Shown piece by piece: positions 1-7,678 of a DNA stretch of 32,245 nucleotides. Both the position numbers and the translations under genes were made by a program. The DNA comes from Methylococcales bacterium. Lineage in GTDB: Bacteria > Pseudomonadota > Gammaproteobacteria > Methylococcales > Methylomonadaceae. Position 1 is the first letter of the stretch. The number at the start of each line of letters is the position of its first letter. The notes under the pieces are model-generated. The model did not search any database and was not told where the DNA came from. It saw only the letters and a program-made list of their open reading frames with translations. The stretch spans positions 1 through 32,245 of the forward strand of contig JAPLRR010000035.1 in assembly GCA_026399075.1 (NCBI GenBank). Direction: 5' to 3'.

Positions 1-149
1 CGGCTTTGCTTAACCATCAACTGCTCCCTGTCAAACCTGGCCGACCGGAGGCGTGGCCTAGCTTACCGGGAATCAATCAGGCGGCTTGGGTTACTGCGGT
101 TGGGTGCGCGGAGTGAAAAAACCTACACGTGTAAGGGGGGGGGGCTGGG

Positions 150-190
150 AAAAAGCTGTAGCCCACAGATTGGGGGCTACAGCTTGCAAG
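150..190 (-). terminator. Hairpin terminator after cold-shock gene
   Basis: A perfect 12-base inverted repeat (153-164 with 174-185) starts 9 bases past the stop of the minus-strand cold-shock gene. On the minus strand the stem is followed by about five U residues, so it is a likely intrinsic terminator, although the U tract is short. A run of ten G at 135-144 lies just beyond. I see no gene in 1-149. Confidence 0.6.
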
Positions 191-193
191 CAA

Positions 194-394
194 TTAGATG
201 ATGGTCACTTCTTCTGCTTGTGGGCCTTTTTGGCCTTGAGTCACAGTAAACTGGACTTTTTGACCTTCATCAAGTGATTTAAAACCTGAGCTATTGATGT
301 TACGAAAGTGGACAAAAACATCAGGGCCGTTTTCTTGTTGAATAAAGCCAAAACCTTTTTCCGCGTTAAACCATTTTACTGTACCAGTAGTCAT
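194..394 (-). CDS. CspA-family cold-shock protein
   Basis: A 66-residue protein consisting of one cold-shock domain, the usual length for the CspA family. It shows the RNP1-type motif KGFGFI (about residues 13-18) and the RNP2-type motif VFVHF (about 26-30), the aromatic strands that stack on single-stranded RNA or DNA. Members act in the cytoplasm as RNA chaperones that melt secondary structure, often at low temperature. The gene stands alone: a hairpin terminator follows it, and 274 bases without a gene separate it from the next gene upstream. A long 5' leader is typical of cold-inducible csp genes, but nothing in the sequence proves cold induction. Which csp paralogue it is cannot be decided. 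Confidence 0.93.
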   Translation of the reverse strand: MTTGTVKWFNAEKGFGFIQQENGPDVFVHFRNINSSGFKSLDEGQKVQFTVTQGQKGPQAEEVTII

Positions 395-600
395 TGTTTA
401 GTCCTAATATATATTTTAGAGTAGCCCTGTTGGGCGGGTAGCGCTGAGAAATTTAAGAATTACTTATGATAAACAGGACGAGCAATATAGGAAAAACTTC
501 GTAAAGATAAGCATAACGGTAAAACAAATTCAAGCTTTGAGCAGTTTAATGCGTGGGCCGGAGAATGTCAATATCTGTTGGATTTATAGGGGCTGTGACG

Positions 601-644
601 GTTTAGAGCTGGGCTTAGGCAGGCTCTAAACCTGCCTAAGCCCA
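601..644. repeat. Two mutually exclusive hairpins downstream of ubiB
   Basis: Bases 610-623 and 631-644 form a perfect 14-base-pair stem with a 7-base loop. That loop plus the next base (624-631) is itself an exact complement of 601-608, so a second 8-base-pair stem can form instead. The structure lies 25 bases past the ubiB stop. Neither side has a U tract, so it looks more like an RNA-stabilising or bidirectional stop element than a classical intrinsic terminator. The rest of 395-668 holds no gene I can support. Confidence 0.55.
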
Positions 645-668
645 ATAAAGGGTAAGGCGCCTAAGCGA

Positions 669-2219
669 TTATTGGAACAATATTGCCAAACTAATGGCAA
701 CTGCCCCTATGAGCATAGCCCAAACCGTAGTCCGGTGGTTGTTGTCCATTTGTTGCCGTAACATGGCCAATTCCCGTTGTTGTGCTTCCGCCTGTTGCTG
801 TGCGTTGGCCGCATTGTCCAAGGCTTTGTATATTAAGGAGGGGATTTCCGGGAATTGTTCGGCAAACTCAGGAAACTGTTTGATGAGTTTGTTGATTTTC
901 GCTTTAGGGCCGATACGGTCATGAAACCATTGTTCCAGAAACGGTTTGGCCGTTTGCCATAAGTCCAGCTCAGGATAGAGTTGCCTACCTAAACCTTCAA
1001 TATTCAGCAGGGTTTTTTGCAGCAGCACCAATTGCGGTTGCACGTGCATGTCAAAACGCCGTGCGGTCTGGAATAAGCGCAGCAATAATTGCCCAAAGGA
1101 AATATCTTTCAGGGGTTTTTCAAAGATAGGTTCACAGACGCTACGGATCGCTGATTCAAATTCTTCGATGCGGGTGGTACGTGGTACCCAGCCAGATTCC
1201 ACGTGCATTTCTGCCACTTTCCGGTAATCGCGGTTAAAAAATGCCAGAAAATTTTCTGCCAGGTAGCGTTGGTCAGATAAGGACAATGAGCCGACTATAC
1301 CAAAATCCACCGCGATGTATTTATCCGGCAGATCGACAAAAATATTGCCAGGGTGCATGTCGGCATGAAAAAAATTATCCCTAAACACCTGGGTAAAAAA
1401 GATTTCCACGCCACGCTCGGCCAAAAGCTTGAAGTTGGCGCCACCCGCTTTTAGTTGTTCTATTTCGCCGACGGGGATGCCGTGTATCCGTTCCATGACC
1501 ATGACTTTTTGCCGGGTCAATGACCAATGGATTTCCGGGATGTAAATCAGCGCTGAGTTTTCAAAGTTACGGCGCAATTTGGCGGCATTGGCGGCTTCCC
1601 GGACCAGATCCAGTTCGTCCAGTGTCGTCCTTTCAAATTCGGTAACCACGTCCATGGCCCGTAACCGTCTGGCATCAGACCAGAATTTCTCGGCAAAGCG
1701 TGCCAATTCATAAAGCAAACCAATGTCGGAGCGTATCCGTTCTTCGATATCTGGCCGTAAAACCTTAACGATGACGCTTTCACCGCTGTGCAACACGGCA
1801 GTATGGACTTGGGCGACAGAGGCCGATGCCAAAGGCGCAGGGTCAAATTCGGCAAAGGCTTCGGCAATTGACATGCCTAGCTCTTTTTCAATGATGTTGC
1901 GGGCAAGCTCGTTGGGAAAGGGCGGGACGCGGTCTTGCAGCTTGACCAGTTCATCTGAGATGTCATCCGGTAACAGGTCTTTACGGGTCGATAAGGCTTG
2001 GCCAAATTTGACATAGATAGGGCCTAAATCTTCCAGGGCATGGCGGATTCTGACACCGCGTGGCTCAGTTTTGGGTTTTAGCCAATAGCCAGGCGTTAAA
2101 ATGGCTAAATAACGGACTGGGCGAAATAAATGGGTTTTTAAAACAATTTCGTCTAGGCCATGCAAAACCAAAACCCAGTTGATGTGGATTAGGCGTAATA
2201 GTAGTTTGGGTCGGATCAC
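669..2219 (-). CDS. ubiB: UbiB, ubiquinone biosynthesis atypical kinase/ATPase
   Basis: A member of the ABC1/UbiB/COQ8 family, needed for ubiquinone synthesis, probably as an ATPase that helps the membrane-bound Ubi complex handle its lipid intermediates. Family marks are in order: KFGQ motif at residues 71-74, the Ala-rich loop ASASVAQVH at 131-139, the nucleotide-binding lysine near 152, HADMHPGN at 285-292 and DFG at 305-307. A C-terminal membrane helix lies at about 497-514. The length (516) is near the 546 of the E. coli protein. The start is GTG, which gives an N-terminus aligning with known UbiB. It is the last gene of a ubiE-ubiJ-ubiB order, but 86 bases separate it from the intervening cold-shock/DUF1294 gene. 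Confidence 0.96.
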   Translation of the reverse strand: MIRPKLLLRLIHINWVLVLHGLDEIVLKTHLFRPVRYLAILTPGYWLKPKTEPRGVRIRHALEDLGPIYVKFGQALSTRKDLLPDDISDELVKLQDRVPPFPNELARNIIEKELGMSIAEAFAEFDPAPLASASVAQVHTAVLHSGESVIVKVLRPDIEERIRSDIGLLYELARFAEKFWSDARRLRAMDVVTEFERTTLDELDLVREAANAAKLRRNFENSALIYIPEIHWSLTRQKVMVMERIHGIPVGEIEQLKAGGANFKLLAERGVEIFFTQVFRDNFFHADMHPGNIFVDLPDKYIAVDFGIVGSLSLSDQRYLAENFLAFFNRDYRKVAEMHVESGWVPRTTRIEEFESAIRSVCEPIFEKPLKDISFGQLLLRLFQTARRFDMHVQPQLVLLQKTLLNIEGLGRQLYPELDLWQTAKPFLEQWFHDRIGPKAKINKLIKQFPEFAEQFPEIPSLIYKALDNAANAQQQAEAQQRELAMLRQQMDNNHRTTVWAMLIGAVAISLAILFQ

Positions 2220-2305
2220 GAGTTGCCTTTATTTCTTAGTGCAAGATTAAACTGGTGAGTGGGTAATATAGACAGAGTAAGCCAACATGTTCTATAAAAT
2301 CCACA

Positions 2306-2959
2306 TTAAAAATTGCCAATAACTGCACTTTTGAAAAACACAATGTAAGTCCAGATAGCTAAATGGAAAATAACAATCAACCAAGTGGTTGCTTGAAAAG
2401 AGGTCTTTTTATTTTTGTGCCTTATTGTATGTTGCGTAATGAGTGCGCCAGGCCAGCCACCTAAAAAAGCGAGTAAATGCAGGTTAAGTTCTGGAACACG
2501 CCACTTATTCTTGTGTGCCATTGTTTTATCGTAGGCATAAACAAAAAATATAATAAAACTCATTGAAAGATAAGCAAAAAAAGGAATGATATTATAGTTT
2601 TCTTTAAATAAAAGCACTGAAAACACAAATGGGCTAGTTGCGATAATTAAGATCAACGGCATCCCCAAACGATATTTTGATATCGTATTTTTGGTTACAA
2701 GATTACTTTTTTTAAAAGTCTTCTTCCTAAGCTTATCGCTTATTTCTTGACCTTGTATATGGGCATCATAAGCCCTTAGTTTACCCCCTTTCTCTGCGAC
2801 AATTCTAAAACTAACAATGTCACCAAGTTTAGGTTGGTAGTTGGCATGTTTTAGATCACGAATGTGAATAAATATGTCTTGGCTAGCATTGGTATTTTGA
2901 ATAAAACCAAATCCCTTTTCCTCCTTCCATGATTTGATGATGCCTTCATAACGTTGCAT
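2306..2959 (-). CDS. Cold-shock domain/DUF1294 membrane protein
   Basis: A 217-residue two-part protein. Residues 1-68 form a cold-shock domain with KGFGFI and IFIHI RNA-binding motifs. Residues about 95-215 form a DUF1294 domain with the family pattern YDK...WRVPE...LHLLAFLGGWPGA...RHK and four hydrophobic segments (about 98-118, 124-144, 160-178, 192-212). The family's function is not known; the architecture suggests a nucleic-acid-binding domain tethered at the inner membrane. The gene begins 18 bases after ubiJ and sits before ubiB, splitting a set that is contiguous in E. coli. It appears richer in A+T than its neighbours, which fits a later insertion, but I did not compute this. Confidence 0.9.
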   Translation of the reverse strand: MQRYEGIIKSWKEEKGFGFIQNTNASQDIFIHIRDLKHANYQPKLGDIVSFRIVAEKGGKLRAYDAHIQGQEISDKLRKKTFKKSNLVTKNTISKYRLGMPLILIIATSPFVFSVLLFKENYNIIPFFAYLSMSFIIFFVYAYDKTMAHKNKWRVPELNLHLLAFLGGWPGALITQHTIRHKNKKTSFQATTWLIVIFHLAIWTYIVFFKSAVIGNF

Positions 2960-2977
2960 TGAAATAGACCTAGACCG

Positions 2978-3586
2978 TTATAGGTGTTTTTCCAGTCTTT
3001 CAATCCGGCTTTGCAAGCGCTCATAATCGTTACGCAAAGTATCAACCTGGGCGTAAAAAATATCCACTTCGGGCGCGGCAGGCAAGTCACGGGTTTCTTC
3101 TTGTAGGAACTCAGACGCATTGAGGTTAAAGGTTTCAATGGACTCTTTGCCCCAGTTTTGCCCTGATTTTACAAACTGGCTAATGGTGCGCGCCAGTGTG
3201 TCCCCGGTTAAACGGCCTAATTGCTGTTCAAGGTTGATGTCCAGGTTGGCAAACAACGCCTGGAATTTTCGCCCAGTGTGCATGTCACCTTCAATGGTCA
3301 CGGCGCCTGAGAAAATGGTGCGCATGGGTTTGGCGCTCAACCCCATCAGGCCCAAAGCAAACAGCGATCCCGTCAGATGTGTGTCAGGTGCGTCAGGGTA
3401 GTAGTCCAGTAACTGTATGCTGGTTTCATTGGGGCATAAGTAAATCGTTTCATTAAATGGTGTTATGGTGACAGCGATGGTTTTGCCTACCAAAGGCGCT
3501 AAAAAAGCCCCCCGGTTTTGATCTAAGGCCAGATAATGGTTGAGTGCCGTTTCCAGAACGCCCATAAGCAAGGGTTTGATGACCAT
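2978..3586 (-). CDS. ubiJ: UbiJ, SCP2-domain ubiquinone biosynthesis accessory factor
   Basis: A 202-residue protein, the same size as E. coli UbiJ (201), starting with an SCP2 sterol-carrier-like lipid-binding domain (about residues 15-115). It ends in a short coiled coil (about 175-202, alternating Leu/Arg/Glu heptads). UbiJ is thought to hold hydrophobic ubiquinone precursors inside the cytosolic Ubi complex together with UbiK. The gene is one base from ubiE, so the two are almost certainly co-translated. The assignment rests on the ubiE-ubiJ order, the length and the SCP2-like start with a basic/Leu C-terminal helix. Confidence 0.92.
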   Translation of the reverse strand: MVIKPLLMGVLETALNHYLALDQNRGAFLAPLVGKTIAVTITPFNETIYLCPNETSIQLLDYYPDAPDTHLTGSLFALGLMGLSAKPMRTIFSGAVTIEGDMHTGRKFQALFANLDINLEQQLGRLTGDTLARTISQFVKSGQNWGKESIETFNLNASEFLQEETRDLPAAPEVDIFYAQVDTLRNDYERLQSRIERLEKHL

Positions 3587-3587
3587 G

Positions 3588-4337
3588 CTAGATTTTATAA
3601 CCTCTGTGTACGGCGACTATCCCTTGCGTCATATTGAAATATTCGCAGCGTTCCAAGCCAGCGTTTTCCATCATTTTCTTCAGTTCATCCTGTTTGGGGT
3701 GCATGCGGATAGATTCAGCCAAATAGCGGTAACTGTCCTCATCTTTAGCGACCACTTTGCCAATTTTGGGTAGCAGTTTGAACGAATAAAAATCGTAGAC
3801 CTTTTCGGTGAGTTTGTCAGTGGGGTGGGAAAACTCCAGCACGATAACGCGGCCGCCGGGCTTTAATACGCGGTACATGGAGCGTAAGGCCGCATCTTTG
3901 TCGGTGACGTTACGCAGGCCAAAAGCGATGCACACACAATCAAACGTATTGTCCGCAAATGGCAGGCATTCGGCATTCACTTGGGCGTAGCGGATATTGC
4001 CAGTTAAGCCTTTGTCTATCAGGCGGTCACGGCCTGTGCGTAACATTTCGGAATTGATGTCCGCCAGCACAACTTGGCCGTCTTTGCCGACGCGTTGCTC
4101 GAACAAGGTGGTCAAATCGCCTGTGCCACCTGCCAGATCCAGCACTTGCTCGCCTTTTCTGACATTGCTAAGTTGTACGGCTATGCGTTTCCAAATACGG
4201 TGTATGCCCATAGACATCAAATCGTTCATGATGTCGTATTGTCCTGCGACCGAATCAAATACGCCGCGTACGAGTTTAACTTTATCCTCGGTGGCTACTT
4301 TTTTAAAGCCAAAATGGGTGGTGTTGTCGTTAGTCAT
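3588..4337 (-). CDS. ubiE: UbiE, ubiquinone/menaquinone C-methyltransferase
   Basis: An S-adenosylmethionine-dependent methyltransferase that adds the ring C-methyl group in ubiquinone synthesis. The SAM-binding motif I is [12 protein letters not shown]. Also present are the UbiE signatures near the N-terminus ([19 protein letters not shown]) and the later FGLRNV and LKPGG.VIVLEFS stretches. I chose the ATG at 4337 (249 residues, near the 251 of E. coli UbiE). The ATG at 4373 would add 12 unrelated residues and overlap the upstream DUF971 gene, whereas 4337 leaves a normal 7-base gap. It is followed one base later by ubiJ. Confidence 0.96.
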   Translation of the reverse strand: MTNDNTTHFGFKKVATEDKVKLVRGVFDSVAGQYDIMNDLMSMGIHRIWKRIAVQLSNVRKGEQVLDLAGGTGDLTTLFEQRVGKDGQVVLADINSEMLRTGRDRLIDKGLTGNIRYAQVNAECLPFADNTFDCVCIAFGLRNVTDKDAALRSMYRVLKPGGRVIVLEFSHPTDKLTEKVYDFYSFKLLPKIGKVVAKDEDSYRYLAESIRMHPKQDELKKMMENAGLERCEYFNMTQGIVAVHRGYKI

Positions 4338-4344
4338 GGTTCGC

Positions 4345-4734
4345 CTAATTTTTTGATGGTTCTTTGCGCGCAATTCCAGCGGCTTTAAGTTGATTGAGGT
4401 AATTGTCCCATAATAAGGGATATTCAGCGCCTAATTTATAGAGCATATCAAATGTATAGATGCCGCTGTCATGGCCGTCACTATAAACAATGGCTATGGC
4501 ATAATTGCCTATAGGCTTGATTTCTTTAATGCTGACATCTTCTTTGCCGATTTGCAGGGTATCTTGCCCAGGCCCATGACCCACCGCTTCAGCCGACGGG
4601 GTATAAACACGCAGATATTCGCCAGGCAGTTGGAATACACTACCATCATCAAAACTAATCTCCAGCACATTGGACATTTGATGCAGTTTGATTTCAGTGG
4701 GCCAGGTGTTGCAGGGGGTGACGGATATGCGCAT
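4345..4734 (-). CDS. DUF971 (GBBH-like N-terminal domain) protein
   Basis: A 129-residue protein made of a DUF971 domain, the small fold related to the N-terminus of gamma-butyrobetaine hydroxylase. The family pattern is visible: L.I.FDDG near residues 24-31, [14 protein letters not shown] at about 36-49, and [12 protein letters not shown] at about 86-99. Biochemical function is not established. In many gammaproteobacteria this gene lies between hslVU and ubiE, as here, and is probably co-transcribed with ubiE. The start at 4734 is the first ATG; the ATG at about residue 20 is less likely because the family usually has P.EI.LHQ before it. Confidence 0.88.
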   Translation of the reverse strand: MRISVTPCNTWPTEIKLHQMSNVLEISFDDGSVFQLPGEYLRVYTPSAEAVGHGPGQDTLQIGKEDVSIKEIKPIGNYAIAIVYSDGHDSGIYTFDMLYKLGAEYPLLWDNYLNQLKAAGIARKEPSKN

Positions 4735-4823
4735 AGTTGGCTGATTTTTTTGGTTTGTTCAAGAAAAATATTTATGGTTCTACGCTCAGGCTTGGATGCA
4801 AGTGAATAGACCATTACAACTGC

Positions 4824-5105
4824 CTATAGCAAACCTTCTTCCAATAGCTGCAAATAAATGAACTCTGGGGCTTTAACACCAGCCCGCTGTCTGATCTCAA
4901 TTAGCTTTGGTGATTCAAAAAAGGCTTTGGCATCAGCTATGGATGTCCATTTTGAAAAATGGACAATTTTATTGGCATCGGTGTCAAACTTTAAAACTTG
5001 GTAGCTGATTTCGCCCGCACTTTTTCTAATGTCCGCTGCGGCATCAAAAATGGTTTTCCAAGCAGTATAGTTTGCTACTTCATGGATGATGAGTATATAG
5101 TCCAC
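4824..5105 (-). CDS. Small ABM-type (dimeric alpha-beta barrel) protein
   Basis: A 93-residue protein resembling antibiotic-biosynthesis-monooxygenase-like ferredoxin-fold proteins: an N-terminal strand (YILIIHEV), the W15/F20 helix (YTAWKTIFDAAADIRKSAG), a central strand pair and WTSIADAKAFFESP as the second helix. Members form dimers; many have no known substrate and some act on quinols or haem. It lies between hslU and the DUF971 gene on the same strand, where many relatives have nothing, so it may be a local addition. No strong ribosome site decides the start, but the ATG gives a complete fold. Function is not assigned. Confidence 0.7.
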   Translation of the reverse strand: MDYILIIHEVANYTAWKTIFDAAADIRKSAGEISYQVLKFDTDANKIVHFSKWTSIADAKAFFESPKLIEIRQRAGVKAPEFIYLQLLEEGLL

Positions 5106-5143
5106 TTGCTTGGTCTACGCCTAGGTCACGGGAATTGGGGGCC

Positions 5144-5169
5144 ATCCCCGAGCAATGGGGCTTGGGGAT
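5144..5169. repeat. G+C-rich inverted repeat between hslU and the ABM-type gene
   Basis: Bases 5144-5153 pair with 5160-5169 (ten pairs, one a G-U wobble) around a 6-base loop. There is no U tract on either strand. It may slow or process the minus-strand transcript leaving hslU. The remaining spacer (5170-5327) holds no supported gene. Confidence 0.4.
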
Positions 5170-5327
5170 TGCAAATATACCCTGCACAGTCACGTTTGCG
5201 GAATTCTTTTTACCTTGAAGAATTGAAGAACACGACGAAAAATATAAAACTTCGTGTCCTTCGTGGTGAAAAAAGGTTAAATAAAATCCACAACCGTGTC
5301 AGTGTCGAGTATAGCGTTTTTGTTTGG

Positions 5328-6653
5328 CTATAAAATATATCGGCTCAAATCTTCATCCTGAACCAGCTCGGCCAAGTGCTTATCGACATAAGCGGCATCG
5401 ATGACGATGTCTTTATCAGCCATCTCGGGGGCATGGAATGAAATTTCTTCCAGCAAGCGTTCAAGCATCGTGTGTAAGCGCCTTGCGCCAATGTTTTCCG
5501 TGGATTCATTAACTTGCCAGCCCAGTTCGGCTATCCGCAAAATACCCGCGTCAGTAAAAGTCAATGTCACGCCTTCGGTGGCCAGCAAGGCTTGGTACTG
5601 TTCGGTCAAGGAAGCATTAGGCTCGGTTAAAATACGGACAAAATCGTCAGCGGTCAATGCGCTGAGTTCAACCCGGATAGGAAAACGGCCTTGTAGTTCA
5701 GGGATTAAATCTGACGGTTTTGCGACATGGAATGCGCCAGAAGCAATAAATAAAATGTGGTCGGTTTTAATTGCCCCGTACTTGGTGCTGACGGTGCTGC
5801 CTTCGACTAAAGGCAGCAAATCACGTTGTACGCCTTCACGGGACACTTCACCGCCACCACCGCCCAATTCAGAGCGTTTGCAGATTTTATCGATTTCATC
5901 CAAAAACACGATGCCGTTTTGTTCTACCGCATCCACCGCGCGTAAGCGTATGTCGTCTTCATTGACCAATTTTCCGGCTTCTTCTTCTTGCAAAGTCTCC
6001 AGTGCTTTTTTTATCGTCATTTTGCGCGGCTTGGTTTTTCCAGAGCCCAAGTTTTGGAACATGCCTTGTAACTGGCTGGTCATTTCTTCCATGCCAGGCG
6101 GTGCCATAATTTCCACACCCATAGGCGCCACATTGACATCGATTTCTATTTCTTTGCTGTCCAAGTCGCCTTCGCGTAGTTTTTTGCGCATTTTTTGGCG
6201 GGTCGATTCTTCGGTGTCAGAAAGCATCCCTGCATCCGCCCTAGGCAACAGGATGTCCAAAACCCGCTCTTCTGCGACATCGTACGCTTTGGTTTGTACC
6301 TTTTCCATTTCTGTCATGCGGGTCATTTTGACTGCGGTGTCGACTAAATCCCGGATGATGGATTCAACGTCCCGTCCCACATAACCCACTTCAGTAAATT
6401 TGGTGGCCTCGATTTTAATGAATGGTGCATTGGCCAAGCGTGCCAAGCGACGGGCAATTTCGGTTTTGCCTACGCCAGTTGGGCCTATCATTAGAATATT
6501 TTTAGGCGTGATCTCATCACGTAAGGCGGGGTCAACTTGTTGCCGCCGCCAGCGGTTTCTAAGCGCAATGGCAACCGAGCGTTTTGCGCTGGCTTGTCCG
6601 ACGATATGTTTATCCAGTTCGATTACTATTTCTTTTGGGGTCATCTGTGTCAT
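5328..6653 (-). CDS. hslU: HslU, ATPase subunit of the HslVU protease
   Basis: The AAA+ unfoldase that feeds substrates into the HslV peptidase; a cytoplasmic heat-shock protease. At 441 residues it matches the family (443 in E. coli). Walker A is GPTGVGKT at residues 57-64, Walker B with FLDEIDKI lies near 248-257, and the family-typical insert (I domain) lies between about 105 and 240. The protein ends in SRYIL, the C-terminal tail that inserts into HslV to activate it. hslV ends four bases before hslU starts on the same strand, so the two are one operon. Confidence 0.98.
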   Translation of the reverse strand: MTQMTPKEIVIELDKHIVGQASAKRSVAIALRNRWRRQQVDPALRDEITPKNILMIGPTGVGKTEIARRLARLANAPFIKIEATKFTEVGYVGRDVESIIRDLVDTAVKMTRMTEMEKVQTKAYDVAEERVLDILLPRADAGMLSDTEESTRQKMRKKLREGDLDSKEIEIDVNVAPMGVEIMAPPGMEEMTSQLQGMFQNLGSGKTKPRKMTIKKALETLQEEEAGKLVNEDDIRLRAVDAVEQNGIVFLDEIDKICKRSELGGGGGEVSREGVQRDLLPLVEGSTVSTKYGAIKTDHILFIASGAFHVAKPSDLIPELQGRFPIRVELSALTADDFVRILTEPNASLTEQYQALLATEGVTLTFTDAGILRIAELGWQVNESTENIGARRLHTMLERLLEEISFHAPEMADKDIVIDAAYVDKHLAELVQDEDLSRYIL

Positions 6654-6657
6654 GCGG

Positions 6658-7203
6658 TTACTCGTTAGGTTCAGCGTCTAGTTCTTCTATGCGCAGATTG
6701 TGGTTGGTATAAATACAAATATCTGCCGCTATATTTAAAGACCGTTCGACAATTTCGCGGGCGCTCAAATTGGTGTTTTCAAGTAAGGCGCGTGCGGCGG
6801 CTTGGGCAAAAGCGCCACCGGAGCCGATTGCCATCAGATCATATTCAGGTTCTATGACATCACCGGTGCCGGAAATAATCAAGGACGTTTTGGCATCGGC
6901 AATGGTTAGCAGGGCTTCCAGTTTGCGTAGTGCACGGTCTGTGCGCCAGTCTTTAGCCATTTCCACGGCTGCACGTGTCAAGTTGCCACGATGCTTTTCT
7001 AGCTTGCCTTCAAAATGTTCAAATAAGGTGAAAGCATCGGCAGTCGCCCCGGCAAAACCGGCAATCACCTTGTCGTGATACAAACGCCGCACTTTACGGG
7101 CATTGCCTTTCATGACAGTGTTTCCTAAAGTGACCTGGCCGTCGCCGCCGATCACAACTTTGTCGCCACGGCGAACTGAAAGTATGGTTGTTCCTCTAAA
7201 CAC
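6658..7203 (-). CDS. hslV: HslV, peptidase subunit of the HslVU protease
   Basis: A proteasome-beta-like threonine peptidase of 181 residues. The usual MTTI start of E. coli HslV is replaced by [12 protein letters not shown]. If this start is right, Thr5 is the nucleophile and residues 1-4 form a short propeptide removed by self-cleavage, as in HslV proteins with an FRGTT start. Other family signatures follow: [22 protein letters not shown] and the [16 protein letters not shown] region near residue 126. The start is GTG with an AGGA box about 8 bases upstream. It forms an operon with hslU. I looked for a sigma-32 promoter upstream and found no convincing match. Confidence 0.97.
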   Translation of the reverse strand: MFRGTTILSVRRGDKVVIGGDGQVTLGNTVMKGNARKVRRLYHDKVIAGFAGATADAFTLFEHFEGKLEKHRGNLTRAAVEMAKDWRTDRALRKLEALLTIADAKTSLIISGTGDVIEPEYDLMAIGSGGAFAQAAARALLENTNLSAREIVERSLNIAADICIYTNHNLRIEELDAEPNE

Positions 7204-7678
7204 GCTAATATCCTAAAATTTACGAAATACATTGCAGCCAATTTTACATGGTATGCGTTTAAAATGTGGGAAAAAATAAAGAGGGTGTCCCGTTTCCGGT
7301 GGGGGTCGTTCCACAGGGCTATGAAAGCTTGCGTAACTAGACTGGCCCAATTTTCCTAAAATATCATTCAAACAGCCGGATTAGTGTATAAGTGTTGCGG
7401 AATTTGGCAAGGGCTAGGATATTTGCTGTCAAGTGGCATCGCATGAAAATGGGCTTAGCGCTAATAGGCGATTGACCCTATTGTGGGCAAGGCGGACAAG
7501 GATGCTGGCCCGTTCCTTATTTCTACTAGAAGGCCTTATGAGGGGGTATTCTCCAGTGTCAAAGTCCGTAGGAATAGGGTGGGTAAAAATAAAACATGAC
7601 AAAGGCTTGGTTAAAGCCCTATCATTTTTATCTTTTTGGTTTGGTTCGCCGTATTTTTTGCGGCCTAAGGTTTAAAGC
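7204..7678. other. 475-base divergent intergenic region
   Basis: This spacer separates hslV (leftward) from the lipoprotein gene (rightward) and should hold promoters for both. I saw no tRNA, clear terminator or repeat. An open frame at 7433-7675 encodes 80 residues with no recognisable family and no Shine-Dalgarno box, so I do not call it a gene. Confidence 0.6.

Noticed and set aside
86..277. 63-codon open frame at the left end
   Set aside because: It runs antisense into the cold-shock gene and its terminator, and shows no protein features.
4338..4373. Upstream ATG for ubiE
   Set aside because: It adds residues not seen in UbiE and overlaps the DUF971 gene; the ATG at 4337 fits the family length.
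7433..7675. 80-codon open frame upstream of the lipoprotein
   Set aside because: No family resemblance, no ribosome site, and the composition looks like spacer.
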